Below, one piece after another: positions 53,012 through 61,856 of a stretch of DNA of 64,000 nucleotides (positions are counted from its first letter, which is position 1; each line of letters starts with the position of its first letter). Origin of the DNA: [Actinomadura] parvosata subsp. kistnae (GTDB taxonomy: Bacteria; Actinomycetota; Actinomycetes; Streptosporangiales; Streptosporangiaceae). A model generated the notes under the pieces. It was not told the DNA's origin and did no database searches. It saw only the letters and a program-made list of their open reading frames with translations. A program made the position numbers and the translations under genes. The DNA lies in the NCBI RefSeq assembly GCF_900323885.1, contig NZ_OOHJ01000006.1, forward strand, positions 248,001 through 312,000, written 5' to 3'.

Positions 53012-54204
53012 CTGCGCCCTGGGTGCTGCGAGAGGGGCGCGGCGTCCGAGGTCAGCGGCAGCGGGCCCTGAGCGTATTCGCGAGCGACCTTGGTGATCCA
53101 CGAGATGCCGCCCGCGATATCGTCGGGGGCCGCCTGGCCGTAGGTCCAGCTGGTGTGCTCGGTCGCGAGGTCCGGCCGCTGCGCCAGTGCGGCGGCGATC
53201 CAGGCAGCATGTGCCGCGGGCTCGATCCGATCCTCAGGCAGCCCGGCTGCTCTGGCCGCCGAGCGCGCCCTGGCTAGCAGCGCGGGCGATTCGGGCCAGG
53301 CCGCCAGAAGTCCGAGAGTGTCGTGGATCTCGGTGACCGCGGCAATCAGCAGGGCGCCGGTCGGCAGGCTTTCCTGCACCCGGATCACGTCAGGGTAGGC
53401 GGTGCGTAGCGCCCGCCATAGCGGGGAGAGCAGGCGCAGGTCGCGGCGAGCTCGATACCAGTTCAGCGGCAGGGCGAGGGCCGGCACCGTCAAACCGACG
53501 AAACCGATGGTGTAGCCGGGGTAATTGATGACCGCCGCAAGGTCGGCCGACCATGGCCATGGCCAGGGCGGAACACCAGGCATCCAGGTTCTGAGGGCAT
53601 CGGGCACCAGGTAGAGCAATGTGTACAGCGAGCGAGCGCCGCCGATGTTGCCGATGGCCATCATGTACAGGCCGACCTTGGTGAGCCGCGAGACGGTCGC
53701 GCGGGCGAGCGCGGTGAAGGCGACGGTCGCGGTCACGAACACGGCCAGCATGTATCCCTCGTACAACCCGAGAGTGATCATCTGTGCGGGCGAACCCCGA
53801 TGATGGCCGATGGCGAGGTAGGAGGAGGGGCCGTCCAGGTGATGGGTGAGGGCCAGGACAGAGGTGGTGGCGATGAAGGCGCCGGCTACCGTCCAAAGGA
53901 GCCACAGCACGCGTATGGGATGCCGGCGATCCGCTGTCCGGCCCAGCTGCAGCCAGCCGCCGACCGCAGACATGGCGATCATTCCAGCGGTCATCTCGAT
54001 GGCGAACGGCAGGCCGGGCAGGTTGCTGACGCGCAGCAGCCAGGCGTGGACCGCGGGCTGCGGGGCGATGGTGGCATTCACGCATCCGAAGGCCAGCGCG
54101 AGGGCGATCAGGAAGTGCCGGGGTGATCTGCGGATCCCCGGCATGCGTAACAGCGCGATCACCCACATCGGCACCAAGGTCAGGACGAGAATCAGACTAC
54201 TCAT
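53008..54204 (-). CDS. MAB_1171c-type integral membrane protein
   Basis: 398 residues. The N-terminal about 240 have seven or so hydrophobic helices (SSLILVLTLVPMWVIALL, MIAMSAVGGWL, VLWLLWTVAGAFIATTSVL and others). The C-terminal about 150 are cytoplasmic and helical (WRALRTAYPDVIRVQESLPT). This is the layout of the proteins annotated as MAB_1171c family putative transporters. The ATG overlaps the stop of the ImmA/IrrE gene by 8 bp, so they are co-translated. Substrate unknown. Confidence 0.75.
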   Translation of the reverse strand: MSSLILVLTLVPMWVIALLRMPGIRRSPRHFLIALALAFGCVNATIAPQPAVHAWLLRVSNLPGLPFAIEMTAGMIAMSAVGGWLQLGRTADRRHPIRVLWLLWTVAGAFIATTSVLALTHHLDGPSSYLAIGHHRGSPAQMITLGLYEGYMLAVFVTATVAFTALARATVSRLTKVGLYMMAIGNIGGARSLYTLLYLVPDALRTWMPGVPPWPWPWSADLAAVINYPGYTIGFVGLTVPALALPLNWYRARRDLRLLSPLWRALRTAYPDVIRVQESLPTGALLIAAVTEIHDTLGLLAAWPESPALLARARSAARAAGLPEDRIEPAAHAAWIAAALAQRPDLATEHTSWTYGQAAPDDIAGGISWITKVAREYAQGPLPLTSDAAPLSQHPGRS

Positions 54205-54889
54205 CGAGGTAGGGGTTGAGCAGGGGCCCGGCGAGTTCGCGCAGGGTCTCGCCGCGTGCGGGGTTGAGGCTCTTGAGCCCACCGCGGCGGGCCCGATCCC
54301 CCAGGGCCATGGCCAGGGCGTCGGCTTCTTGCTCCAGCCGTCCCCGGTCGTGCAGGGTGCGGCCCATGACGGCCTGAATCTCGCTGCGGCCGCCAGCGCC
54401 GGAGAAGCCTTGCGCCTGCCGAGCCGTAGCGGCGAAGTCGGCGATCTGCCTCTTGGCTTCTTCGTCCAGCTCTCCCATGCTGCGGGTCAAGACCCGCAGC
54501 TCTGAGCCGGACGGCTCGGCGGCGCTCGACGATGGGGCCATGGTTCGAGCGATGTTCTTCCGCGCCTCGGGCTCCTTGTAATGGCCGCAGACGAGGTGCG
54601 CCGCCTCATGGAAGATCATCATCAGCTGATGCGGCACGGGCACGTACCCCGCGTACCCGATGATGTCCAGGTCGGCCGTCCGGATGTAGAGCCCGCCCAC
54701 CCCGCACGCATCCAGCCGCGAGAATCGGCCAAGCTCGAAGGGGTGCGCGACCACGTGCCGGTCCGTCAAGCGGCTCAGCAGGGCACAAAACCCTTCGAGG
54801 TCAAAGGGATCTGGCATCTGGCGTAGCAGGGAGCCGTGTTCGCGCTGCAGTTGCTTGAACAGTGTCCGACCGCGCGGTAACCGGAACAT
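54197..54889 (-). CDS. ImmA/IrrE-type zinc protease
   Basis: 230 residues. The zinc motif HEAAH (MMIFHEAAHLVCGH) and a downstream Glu in EQEADALA match ImmA/IrrE metallopeptidases, which cleave a repressor to switch genes on. The likely target is the adjacent XRE regulator. GGGAGG lies 5 nt before the ATG. A segment around SELRVLTRSMGELDEEAKRQ closely resembles the C-terminal tail of the XRE protein (EMVVLTRSIGELDEQARQQ), an unusual sharing between protease and regulator. Confidence 0.82.
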   Translation of the reverse strand: MFRLPRGRTLFKQLQREHGSLLRQMPDPFDLEGFCALLSRLTDRHVVAHPFELGRFSRLDACGVGGLYIRTADLDIIGYAGYVPVPHQLMMIFHEAAHLVCGHYKEPEARKNIARTMAPSSSAAEPSGSELRVLTRSMGELDEEAKRQIADFAATARQAQGFSGAGGRSEIQAVMGRTLHDRGRLEQEADALAMALGDRARRGGLKSLNPARGETLRELAGPLLNPYLDE

Positions 54890-54937
54890 GTGATCCTCCC
54901 TTCGCAGGCAACACTCAGAAGCTGGGATCGCTGGCGG

Positions 54938-55339
54938 TCATTGATCCACAGGGGGAAGTCCGTGCACGCGCCGGACCATGTTGGTGAAGTCGACGATCTG
55001 CTGCCGTGCCTGTTCGTCCAGCTCGCCGATGCTGCGAGTCAGGACGACCATCTCCGGGGTGGGCGGTTCCGGCACGGGAATGGAAGCGGAGTCGTCGGCT
55101 GATGCCGCTCCCTCGCCGGCCCAGTAGCCCAACGGCACGTCGGGAAACAGGATTTGCAGGGCGCCCATGGTCTTGGCCGTCGGATTGGTCATCTCGCCTC
55201 TCTTGGCCCGGCCGATCTGACTGGAGCTCCAGCCCAACACCGCCTGGAGTTCCTTGTCACTCTTGCCGGCCAGAGCGCGCTGGATCCGTTCCGCGATCAC
55301 GAGCTCCCGAGGTGTAGGCACATCACTCTTTGCTGCCAC
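54938..55339 (-). CDS. XRE-family regulator
   Basis: 133 residues. N-terminal HTH (RIQRALAGKSDKELQAVLGW, then SSSQIGRAKRGE). The C-terminal tail (VVLTRSIGELDEQARQQIVD) is shared with the ImmA/IrrE protein. The start is the GTG at 55339. It is the first gene of the XRE - protease - membrane protein unit. Palindromes with the CCAT-n-ATGG core lie upstream and in the 52.3-52.5 kb spacer, so it probably represses both regions until the protease removes it. Confidence 0.75.
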   Translation of the reverse strand: MAAKSDVPTPRELVIAERIQRALAGKSDKELQAVLGWSSSQIGRAKRGEMTNPTAKTMGALQILFPDVPLGYWAGEGAASADDSASIPVPEPPTPEMVVLTRSIGELDEQARQQIVDFTNMVRRVHGLPPVDQ

Positions 55340-55360
55340 GGTCCCCGCTCCTCACGGTCG

Positions 55361-55495
55361 CACCTCCATAAATGAAGGTTCTTCGAGGAATTCCACAATA
55401 CATGGGCGGGAGATCTTGACACACCCCTTGCCTCATAGACATCGTGTTCATCAATAAATGAGTGACTTGCTGCTCGATCACCAATATATGGGTGA
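55361..55495. promoter_or_regulatory. operator-like palindromes upstream of the XRE gene
   Basis: Best site TCACCAATATATGGGTGA (55478-55495). Related: CACCTCCATAAATGAAGGT (55361-55379), TCCACAATACATGGGC (from 55392) and TCATCAATAAATGAGTGA (from 55448). They are of the same type as the 52,328-52,526 cluster. Confidence 0.65.
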
Positions 55496-55573
55496 GCAGA
55501 TTGGCGGTCGGAGGCTGTGCAGCGGCCTGCTCACAAGCGATTACCGATGTCCCCCGCCCTCGGAGATGCAACG

Positions 55574-55840
55574 ATGCCGTTGAACGATCATCTACCCGTG
55601 CGGTCAGCCAATGCCGCTACGGCATGCCGCCGGACCCACAGCCATGATCAGCACGGAACCCAGCAGCTGACGGTGGCCGCGCCGTGGCTGAGCGCCGACG
55701 AGTTGCCGGCCCAGGACGAAGTCAGTGGCGGTGACCCAGTGCTGCTGGTGGTCGGTCGGCCCGCGATCAGCCTGAGCGAACGGCTCATCGCCGTGAGCGT
55801 CCCCAACCACGGCGGCTCGACGAGTTCCCGATGGTCGTGA
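55574..55840 (+). CDS. small protein, 88 residues, before the MFS exporter
   Basis: Start MPLNDHLPVRSANAATACRR; the second half has an ordered stretch (DPVLLVVGRPAISLSERLIA). No family recognised. It overlaps the exporter start by 10 bp, so if real it heads the 55.6-62.5 kb operon. Confidence 0.45.
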   Translation: MPLNDHLPVRSANAATACRRTHSHDQHGTQQLTVAAPWLSADELPAQDEVSGGDPVLLVVGRPAISLSERLIAVSVPNHGGSTSSRWS

Positions 55841-57441
55841 CCGCTGGGCCTGGCCACTCCGTGGCCTCACGGCGGCCGCGCGTCTCCACGCGCGCTTCTC
55901 ACCGCCGCCCGTCATCATCGCAGCGATTGGTACAGGTGGTCAGTGCCGCCGTGACAGGCCTGGTAATGGCAGACACGCTGGCCTCCACCCTGGTCCTGCC
56001 GCTGGTCCGTCAAGATCCGATCGCACGAGGCGTGCCGCTGGCGCAGGTCAGCCTGCTCACCACCGCCTACCTGGCCGCCATCGCGGCGCTGCTGACTCCG
56101 GCCGGTCGCCTGGCGGACCTGATCGGCCGACGTGCGCTGCTGGCAGCGGGCCTGATGGTCTTCGCCGCGGGCGCGTTCACGATGGCGTTCGCCTCGAGCT
56201 GGCCACTTCTGGTGAGCGCACGGCTGGCCCAAGGGGTGGCAGCGGCGATGATGCTGCCCTCCGCGCTGGGGCTGCTGCTGAGCCGTGTTGGGAATCGGCA
56301 GCGGCGCGGCGCGGCCGCGCTGTGGGGGGCGGCCACCGGCGCCGGCGGGCTGGTCGCGCATGCCTTCGGCGGGCTGATGGCCGACGGTTACGGATGGCGG
56401 GCGTTGTACCTGCCCATGGGCGTCACCGCCATCGCGCTGCTGCTCCTGGTGGCGGCGCTGCCGCGCACGCCGACCGGTGAGCGCGGGGCGCTGGACGTGC
56501 CGGGGATGCTCGCCTCAACGTCCGCCATCGCCGCGGCGGTGCTGCTGCTGTCCTGCGGTGGTTCGTGGGGGTGGACCTCGCCCGCCACGCTCGCGGTGGG
56601 CGCCGTGATGGTGAGCGCCGCGAACCTGGCCTGGGCCCGCGCGCGCCGTCGCCCGGAGGGCGCTGAGCAGGTTGCGCCGCTGTGGCGGTACCCAGGCTTC
56701 ACGTGGGGGCTGCTGACGTCACTGCTCTACGGGCTGCTGGCCTTCCCGCTGCTGGCGGTCGCGCCGCTGGTGCTACGCGGCGCCGGGATGAGCCCCACCG
56801 GCGTGGGAGTGGCCCTGGCCCCCCTGTCTGCCGCCGTCATGCTGTCCAGCACCCTGGTGGCCCGGGCTGCCCGCCGCGCCGGCACGTCCTGGACGATCTA
56901 CGCAGGCGCCTACCTCAGCACCATCGGCCTGGTGGTGCTGTACGCCGCTCCGCACACCTCGATGGGCGCGCTGGCCGGGCTGGTTATCACCGGCGCGGGG
57001 TTCGGGTTCCTCTCCACGACCGCGACCATCGCGGGCACCTTGGGCGTGACCCCCGCTCGCTACGCCACCGCCATCGGCTCCATCACCACCGCGCGCATGT
57101 TGGGCGGCGCCATCGGGCCCGCGACCGCGCTCGCCTACCTGACGTCGACCGGACAGGACCCGGCTGAGGGCTACCCCGACGTGCTGGCAGGCGGAATCGG
57201 CTTGAGCCTGCTGCTGGGGCTGCTCTCGCTGGTGCGCCGCATCCGGCACATCAACGGCGCCGCGGCGACCTCCGCCCCGCCCTCGCCGGCCGCACTCACG
57301 GCGCGACCGGGGGAGGCGGAGCGGCTGCGGCAGATGCTGCAGCACCAGCGCGCCCGCCTGGAGGCCATCGCCAGCGCGGCCGAGGCCGAACTGGCGCGCC
57401 TGACCGGTCCGCGCTCCCGCAGCCCCATGTGGGCTCCCTGA
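55831..57441 (+). CDS. MFS drug/metabolite exporter (DHA2, EmrB/QacA-like)
   Basis: 536 residues with about 14 hydrophobic helices. It has the motif-A region between helices 2 and 3 (GRLADLIGRRALLAAGL) and the following helix 4 region (ARLAQGVAAAMMLPSALGLL) typical of DHA2 exporters. The C-terminal extension is charged and helical. It precedes the isochorismate-pathway genes and probably exports their product or confers self-resistance. Confidence 0.88.
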   Translation: MVVTAGPGHSVASRRPRVSTRASHRRPSSSQRLVQVVSAAVTGLVMADTLASTLVLPLVRQDPIARGVPLAQVSLLTTAYLAAIAALLTPAGRLADLIGRRALLAAGLMVFAAGAFTMAFASSWPLLVSARLAQGVAAAMMLPSALGLLLSRVGNRQRRGAAALWGAATGAGGLVAHAFGGLMADGYGWRALYLPMGVTAIALLLLVAALPRTPTGERGALDVPGMLASTSAIAAAVLLLSCGGSWGWTSPATLAVGAVMVSAANLAWARARRRPEGAEQVAPLWRYPGFTWGLLTSLLYGLLAFPLLAVAPLVLRGAGMSPTGVGVALAPLSAAVMLSSTLVARAARRAGTSWTIYAGAYLSTIGLVVLYAAPHTSMGALAGLVITGAGFGFLSTTATIAGTLGVTPARYATAIGSITTARMLGGAIGPATALAYLTSTGQDPAEGYPDVLAGGIGLSLLLGLLSLVRRIRHINGAAATSAPPSPAALTARPGEAERLRQMLQHQRARLEAIASAAEAELARLTGPRSRSPMWAP

Positions 57442-57482
57442 CCCAACCTGGCCCCCGTCGTCTCGACCCCTGGAGGACCCGC

Positions 57483-57788
57483 ATGACGATGACCGACATC
57501 GCACCGCCGGCAACACGATCACCCCACCGGCCGCCCTACCAACCGCCGTACCAGCGACGAGTGGCGGGGACCAGCACGGCCGTACAGGGGCCCGACGCCT
57601 GCTGGGACGGCCGTCTGGACACCCTGCCGATGTTGCGCGCCGCCGACATCCGCTCGATGGAGCGGTTGCGCACCATCATCGCCTGCGCCCGTCAGGGGAT
57701 CGCCGATCTCGACCTCGCCATCGCCGCACTCGAGGCATCCCAGCAGTCCGCGCAGGGCGCGGCCACCAAGGAGGCTGTCCGGCGATGA
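57483..57788 (+). CDS. small protein A with a LDTLP-MERLR-CARQG motif
   Basis: 101 residues. A Pro-rich N-terminus (PHRPPYQPPYQRRVAG) leads to the ordered part WDGRLDTLPMLRAADIRSME then RLRTIIACARQGIADLD. The second half is clearly related to the C-terminal part of the next protein. The ATG at 57483 follows GGAGG. The stop overlaps the next gene (ATGA). Not a family I know. The conserved block could be a binding domain or a peptide precursor core; size and position argue for a partner of the pathway. Confidence 0.6.
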   Translation: MTMTDIAPPATRSPHRPPYQPPYQRRVAGTSTAVQGPDACWDGRLDTLPMLRAADIRSMERLRTIIACARQGIADLDLAIAALEASQQSAQGAATKEAVRR

Positions 57789-58177
57789 GCACCTCTGTGT
57801 TCCACACCGAACCCGCCGTCCGGGTGGCCGCGCTCGGTGGCGCCTTGGCCGATCTCACACTGGCGGACGCGGTCGGTGCCCTGACGTACGAGGTGCCGCC
57901 TTGTCCTCGTGGGAGGCCACACGAGACGATCAACAACGCCCTCGTCTCTCGGCGTCGCAGCTACACCGCGCCCCACTCGGATCTGGCCAGCCGTAATCTC
58001 CCCGCCAGAACGACGAGGGCGGAGTGGGGCAGCCATCTGGACACGCTGCCGCTGCTGCCTACCAGCGATGTCCGGATCATGGAACGGCTCCGCGGGATCC
58101 GAGAGTGTGCGCGTCAGGGCATGGCCGAGAACGGCGCCGCGCTCGCCGGGACGCCAGCCGGGAACGGCACACGATGA
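57785..58177 (+). CDS. small protein B, paralogue of the preceding protein
   Basis: 130 residues. An unrelated N-terminal half (FHTEPAVRVAALGGALADLT) is followed by WGSHLDTLPLLPTSDVRIME and RLRGIRECARQGMAENG, matching protein A. ATGA overlaps join it to genes before and after. The shared block (LDTLP-L-x-D-R-MERLR-I-CARQG) is the only conserved part, and both single Cys lie in it. Confidence 0.65.
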   Translation: MSTSVFHTEPAVRVAALGGALADLTLADAVGALTYEVPPCPRGRPHETINNALVSRRRSYTAPHSDLASRNLPARTTRAEWGSHLDTLPLLPTSDVRIMERLRGIRECARQGMAENGAALAGTPAGNGTR

Positions 58178-59769
58178 CTCGGCAGAGCCGCCTGCCGGGC
58201 GAGATCGCGAACCTGCTGCCCACGTTGGACGTGCGGACTGTGTTCGGCACGGTGAACGGGGATTGCGCCGGCCTGGCCGCCGAATTGGCCCAGCACCAGA
58301 CAGATCTCATCATTGCCCGCCACGAAGCAGGAGCCGCTGCCATGGCGGCCGTCCACGCCCGCATCAGCGGTCAGCTTGCGGTGCTGCTGCTCGACCGCAC
58401 CTACGGCTTCGCCGCCGCCGCACCCGGATTGGCCGTCACCCGTCATGATCACGCCCCGATTCTCGTGCTCGGGCCGCACGACCAGACCGACGGCATGCCG
58501 CTGCTCGGCACCTGCGACACCCTCGTGCAGAACCTGCAAGATCTACGGCAGGCGAACGCGGTGGTCGTCCAGGCGGCCCGGACCGCGCGGGACCATCAGC
58601 GGCCGGTCTTGCTGCGGATCGCCAGCCAGGAGGCGGCCCCATGCTCTGCGCCGGGAGGCGAACGCGCTCCTGCTCCAGCGCCGGTCGCTGATCCTGCCGT
58701 AGTGGGGGAGTTGGCAGGACTGCTCGCCCAGGCACAACGTCCCGTCTTCATCGTCGGCCGCGGCGCCGCTCGTGCCGCCGAAGCCCTCGAACGCCTCGCC
58801 GAGCGAACGGGCGCACTGCTGGCCACCAGCGTCGCCACGTACGGACTGTTCACCACCAGCCCCTGGAACATCGGGATCAGCGGCGCGCTCGCCACCCCGG
58901 ACATGGCCGCCATCCTCGCGGAGGCAGATCTGGTCGTCGCCTGGGGATGCTCGCTCGATCCATGGACCACCCGCCGGGGCACCCTGTTCCCGGCCCAAGC
59001 CCACGTGGCCCAGATCGACATCGATCCCGCAGCGCTCGGCCTGCATCACCGGATCGACCTCGGCGTCGCCGGCGACGCCGCCCGTACGGCAGAAGCGCTC
59101 CAGCAGGCACTTCCACAGACACGCACCGGTTATCGGACCGAACCTGTACGAGAACGAATCGCCACGCGCAGCCGCTGGAAGGATGTCGGATACCAGCCTG
59201 CCCTCGCGGCCGGCCGCATCGACCCGAGAACCCTGTCGCTGCTGCTGGACACGATCCTGCCCGCCGAGCGCACGCTCACGGTCGAACTGGGCACCACGAT
59301 GGGTCCTGCGATCAGCCAGTTGCGAGTGCCCGACGCGGACGGCTTCTGCCTTATCCCCACCCCCGGGCTCGGTCTGGCCGGCGCCGTCGGCGCGGCCCTG
59401 GCCAGATGCGACCGACTGGCCATCGCGGTGCTCGACATCGACAGCACGTTGATGGCCGCTGCTGAATTGGAGACGGCCGCTCGCCACCGCGTACCTCTGC
59501 TGATCGTTGTCCACGACGATTCAGCCGGCGTCGAGCCCGGCGCGCCGGGGACTCATGCGACCGATCCGGCCGTCGACCTCGCCCTGATCGCCGCAGCACA
59601 TGGCTGCCCGAGCGCCGTCATTCGCCGTCCCGCCGATCTGACGGTGGTCTCCGAGTGGCTGGCCGGACCCCACGACTATCCGCTGCTGCTGCACGCCCAG
59701 GTCACACGCAATGACTGGTGGTTCGAGGACGTCACGACCCTGTCCACGGGCGCATGGCACCGGGGCTGA
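58174..59769 (+). CDS. thiamine-diphosphate-enzyme homologue with a degenerate cofactor motif
   Basis: 531 residues with the three-domain plan of acetolactate-synthase-like enzymes. The N-terminal catalytic Glu is in place (IIARHEAGAAAMA), and a central Rossmann domain follows (AQRPVFIVGRGAARAAEALE). The C-terminal ThDP/Mg motif, normally GDG followed about 26 residues later by NN, reads VLDIDSTLMAAAELETAARH and then VVHDDS. Both halves are changed. It may bind ThDP poorly, use the fold differently or be inactive. It overlaps protein B by ATGA and lies upstream of the SDR. Confidence 0.8.
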   Translation: MTRQSRLPGEIANLLPTLDVRTVFGTVNGDCAGLAAELAQHQTDLIIARHEAGAAAMAAVHARISGQLAVLLLDRTYGFAAAAPGLAVTRHDHAPILVLGPHDQTDGMPLLGTCDTLVQNLQDLRQANAVVVQAARTARDHQRPVLLRIASQEAAPCSAPGGERAPAPAPVADPAVVGELAGLLAQAQRPVFIVGRGAARAAEALERLAERTGALLATSVATYGLFTTSPWNIGISGALATPDMAAILAEADLVVAWGCSLDPWTTRRGTLFPAQAHVAQIDIDPAALGLHHRIDLGVAGDAARTAEALQQALPQTRTGYRTEPVRERIATRSRWKDVGYQPALAAGRIDPRTLSLLLDTILPAERTLTVELGTTMGPAISQLRVPDADGFCLIPTPGLGLAGAVGAALARCDRLAIAVLDIDSTLMAAAELETAARHRVPLLIVVHDDSAGVEPGAPGTHATDPAVDLALIAAAHGCPSAVIRRPADLTVVSEWLAGPHDYPLLLHAQVTRNDWWFEDVTTLSTGAWHRG

Positions 59770-59793
59770 TCTACTTTGTAAAGGACGCTGTCT

Positions 59794-60633
59794 TTGTGCA
59801 ATCCATCACCTAACGACAACCCAAAAGCTCCAGCAATGGGGGAGTGGGGCGTCTCCAGCCGGCCATCCTCGCTGGCCCAGCAGTCCGCCCTGGTGACCGG
59901 GGCCGCGGGCGGCATCGGCGCGGCCGTCGCCAGCGCGCTTGCCCGGGCCGGGGCCGCCGTCACCGCCTTCGACCTGGACTGGACGCGTCTCCGTCATGTC
60001 GCGGCCGAGATCACCGCGGCTGGTCACACTGTCACCGCACGACGCCTGGACGTCACCAACCCCTGGGCGGTCGAGGCGGCGCTCGCTCTGGCCGAAGCTG
60101 AACACGGGCCGCCCGACGTCCTGGTGAACGTGGCCGGCATCCTCCACCGAGGAAGCACGGTCAGTTTCTCCGAGGAATGGTGGCGAAGGCTGTTCGCCGT
60201 CAACACCGACGGCGTTTTCCATGTTTCTCGCGCCGCGGCCCGCCGCATGGTCCCTCGCCACGGCGGCGCCATCATCACGGTCACCTCGAACGCCGCCATC
60301 GTGCCGCGCGCTCAACTGGCGGGCTATGCCGCGTCCAAGGCCGCGGCGACGATGTTCACCCGCTGTCTCGGCCTGGAACTGGCCGCGTTCGGCATCCGCT
60401 GCAACGTCGTCGCGCCCGGCTCCACCGACACGCCGATGCTGCGCCAGGCCGGCCACGACGCCTCCAGCGCGGTCGAGGGCGTGCCGGAGGAGTTCCGGCT
60501 CGGCATTCCGCTGGGCCGCATCGCCAGCCCGTCCGACATCGCCGACGCCGTGCTCTTCCTGGCCAGTGATCAGGCCCGCCACATCACGATGCACGTCATG
60601 CCCGTCGACGGCGGCGCCGGCCTCTCCGCATGA
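59794..60633 (+). CDS. short-chain dehydrogenase, EntA/DhbA-like (2,3-dihydro-2,3-dihydroxybenzoate dehydrogenase type)
   Basis: 279 residues. Cofactor loop TGAAGGIG ([17 protein letters not shown]), NVAG, Ser of the catalytic set in VTSNAAI and YAASK, then the family-typical [13 protein letters not shown]. With isochorismate synthase and isochorismatase next to it, it probably oxidises 2,3-dihydro-2,3-dihydroxybenzoate. The start is the GTG at 59794 (AAGGA about 10 nt upstream); the ATG at 59836 is an alternative. Confidence 0.82.
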   Translation: MCNPSPNDNPKAPAMGEWGVSSRPSSLAQQSALVTGAAGGIGAAVASALARAGAAVTAFDLDWTRLRHVAAEITAAGHTVTARRLDVTNPWAVEAALALAEAEHGPPDVLVNVAGILHRGSTVSFSEEWWRRLFAVNTDGVFHVSRAAARRMVPRHGGAIITVTSNAAIVPRAQLAGYAASKAAATMFTRCLGLELAAFGIRCNVVAPGSTDTPMLRQAGHDASSAVEGVPEEFRLGIPLGRIASPSDIADAVLFLASDQARHITMHVMPVDGGAGLSA

Positions 60634-60651
60634 CCTTCGCAAGGAGATGAC

Positions 60652-61817
60652 ATGTCACCTTGGCTGCTTCCCCCCAAGGCCCCGGCGGTCGCCGACTATG
60701 TCGCCCCGCCCATCAAGCAGTATCGGCGCCGCGACGTGCTGTTCTCCGGCCTCGACTACACCCTCTTGGCCCGCGGCGGCGGCGTCTTGACCAGTTCCCC
60801 CTTGTCCGAGCTGCCCGAGGCCGCCGCCGCGGCCCTGGCCCAGCACGGCGGCGACCACCTCATCGGAGCGATCAGCTTCGACGGCCTCACCTCCCGCCTG
60901 ACCGTCCCCGAACGGGTCACCCGTCATGGCCCACTGACCGCGCGTCAGTGTTTCCGCTGCGGCAGGGGTGACTGGCGCATCGTCCCGAAGCCCAGCGAGG
61001 ACGACTTCATCAAGACGGTGCGCCTGGCCCGGGACCGCCTGGCCGCGGGGGAGGCGGACAAGGTGGTTCTCGCCCGCGCGCTGACATTGACCACGGCCAC
61101 CGCTCGCCCCATCAGGCTCACCGACCTGCTGGTTCATCTCGGCGGGCGCGGGCGGCACACGTTCGCCGTGCCGCTCGGCCGCGGCTCCACCCTGGTGGGC
61201 GCTTCCCCCGAACTGCTCATCTCGCGGCACGGCCGCACGGTGACGACGAAGCCGCTGGCAGGCTCGGCCCCGAGGCAGCCCGATCCGGTCCAGGACCAGG
61301 AGACCGGACGGCAGCTCCTGGCCTCGCCGAAGGACGGGCGCGAGCACCGGCTCGTCGTCGACTCGGTCGCCGCCGCACTCGCGCCGTACTGCGCCAACGT
61401 GCACATCCCCCAGCAGCCGGAACTGCAGCCCACCCCCACCATGTGGCATCTGGGCACCACCATCACCGCCACGCTCGCCGACCCGGCCATCACCTCGCTG
61501 CACCTGGCCGCCGCGCTCCACCCCACACCGGCCGTCTGCGGCACCCCCACTTCGGCTGCGCGGGCGCTCATCACCGAGCTGGAAGGCGGCACCGGAATCG
61601 AGCGCGGCTGGTACGCCGGACTGGTCGGCTGGCAGGACGCCGCCGGCGACGGCGAATGGGCGATCGCCCTGCGCTGCGCCGTGATGGACGGCCCCGCCGG
61701 CTGCGGCTCTGGGCCGGCGCGGGTGTCGTCGCGGACTCCGATCCGGCGGCCGAGTTGGCCGAGACGAACGCCAAGCTGGCGACCATGCTGCACGCCCTGC
61801 ACGCCATCCCTCGATGA
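60652..61817 (+). pseudogene. isochorismate synthase (DhbC/EntC-like), one-base frameshift near the end
   Basis: About 388 residues after repair. Chorismate-binding features: ADKVVLARALTLTT, AVPLGRGSTLVGASPELLIS, KPLAGSAPRQ, HPTPAVCGTPTSAARALITE and GWYAGLVGWQD. The last block (LRLWAGAGVVADSDPAAELA, ETNAKLATMLHALHAIP) is in the next frame; one C or G missing near 61691-61700 accounts for it. AAGGAG lies before the ATG. If functional, it turns chorismate into isochorismate as the first step of the operon. Confidence 0.82.
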
Positions 61818-61856
61818 CCTCCGCCACTTGCTCGCCGATCAGAAAGGACCTCGCCG

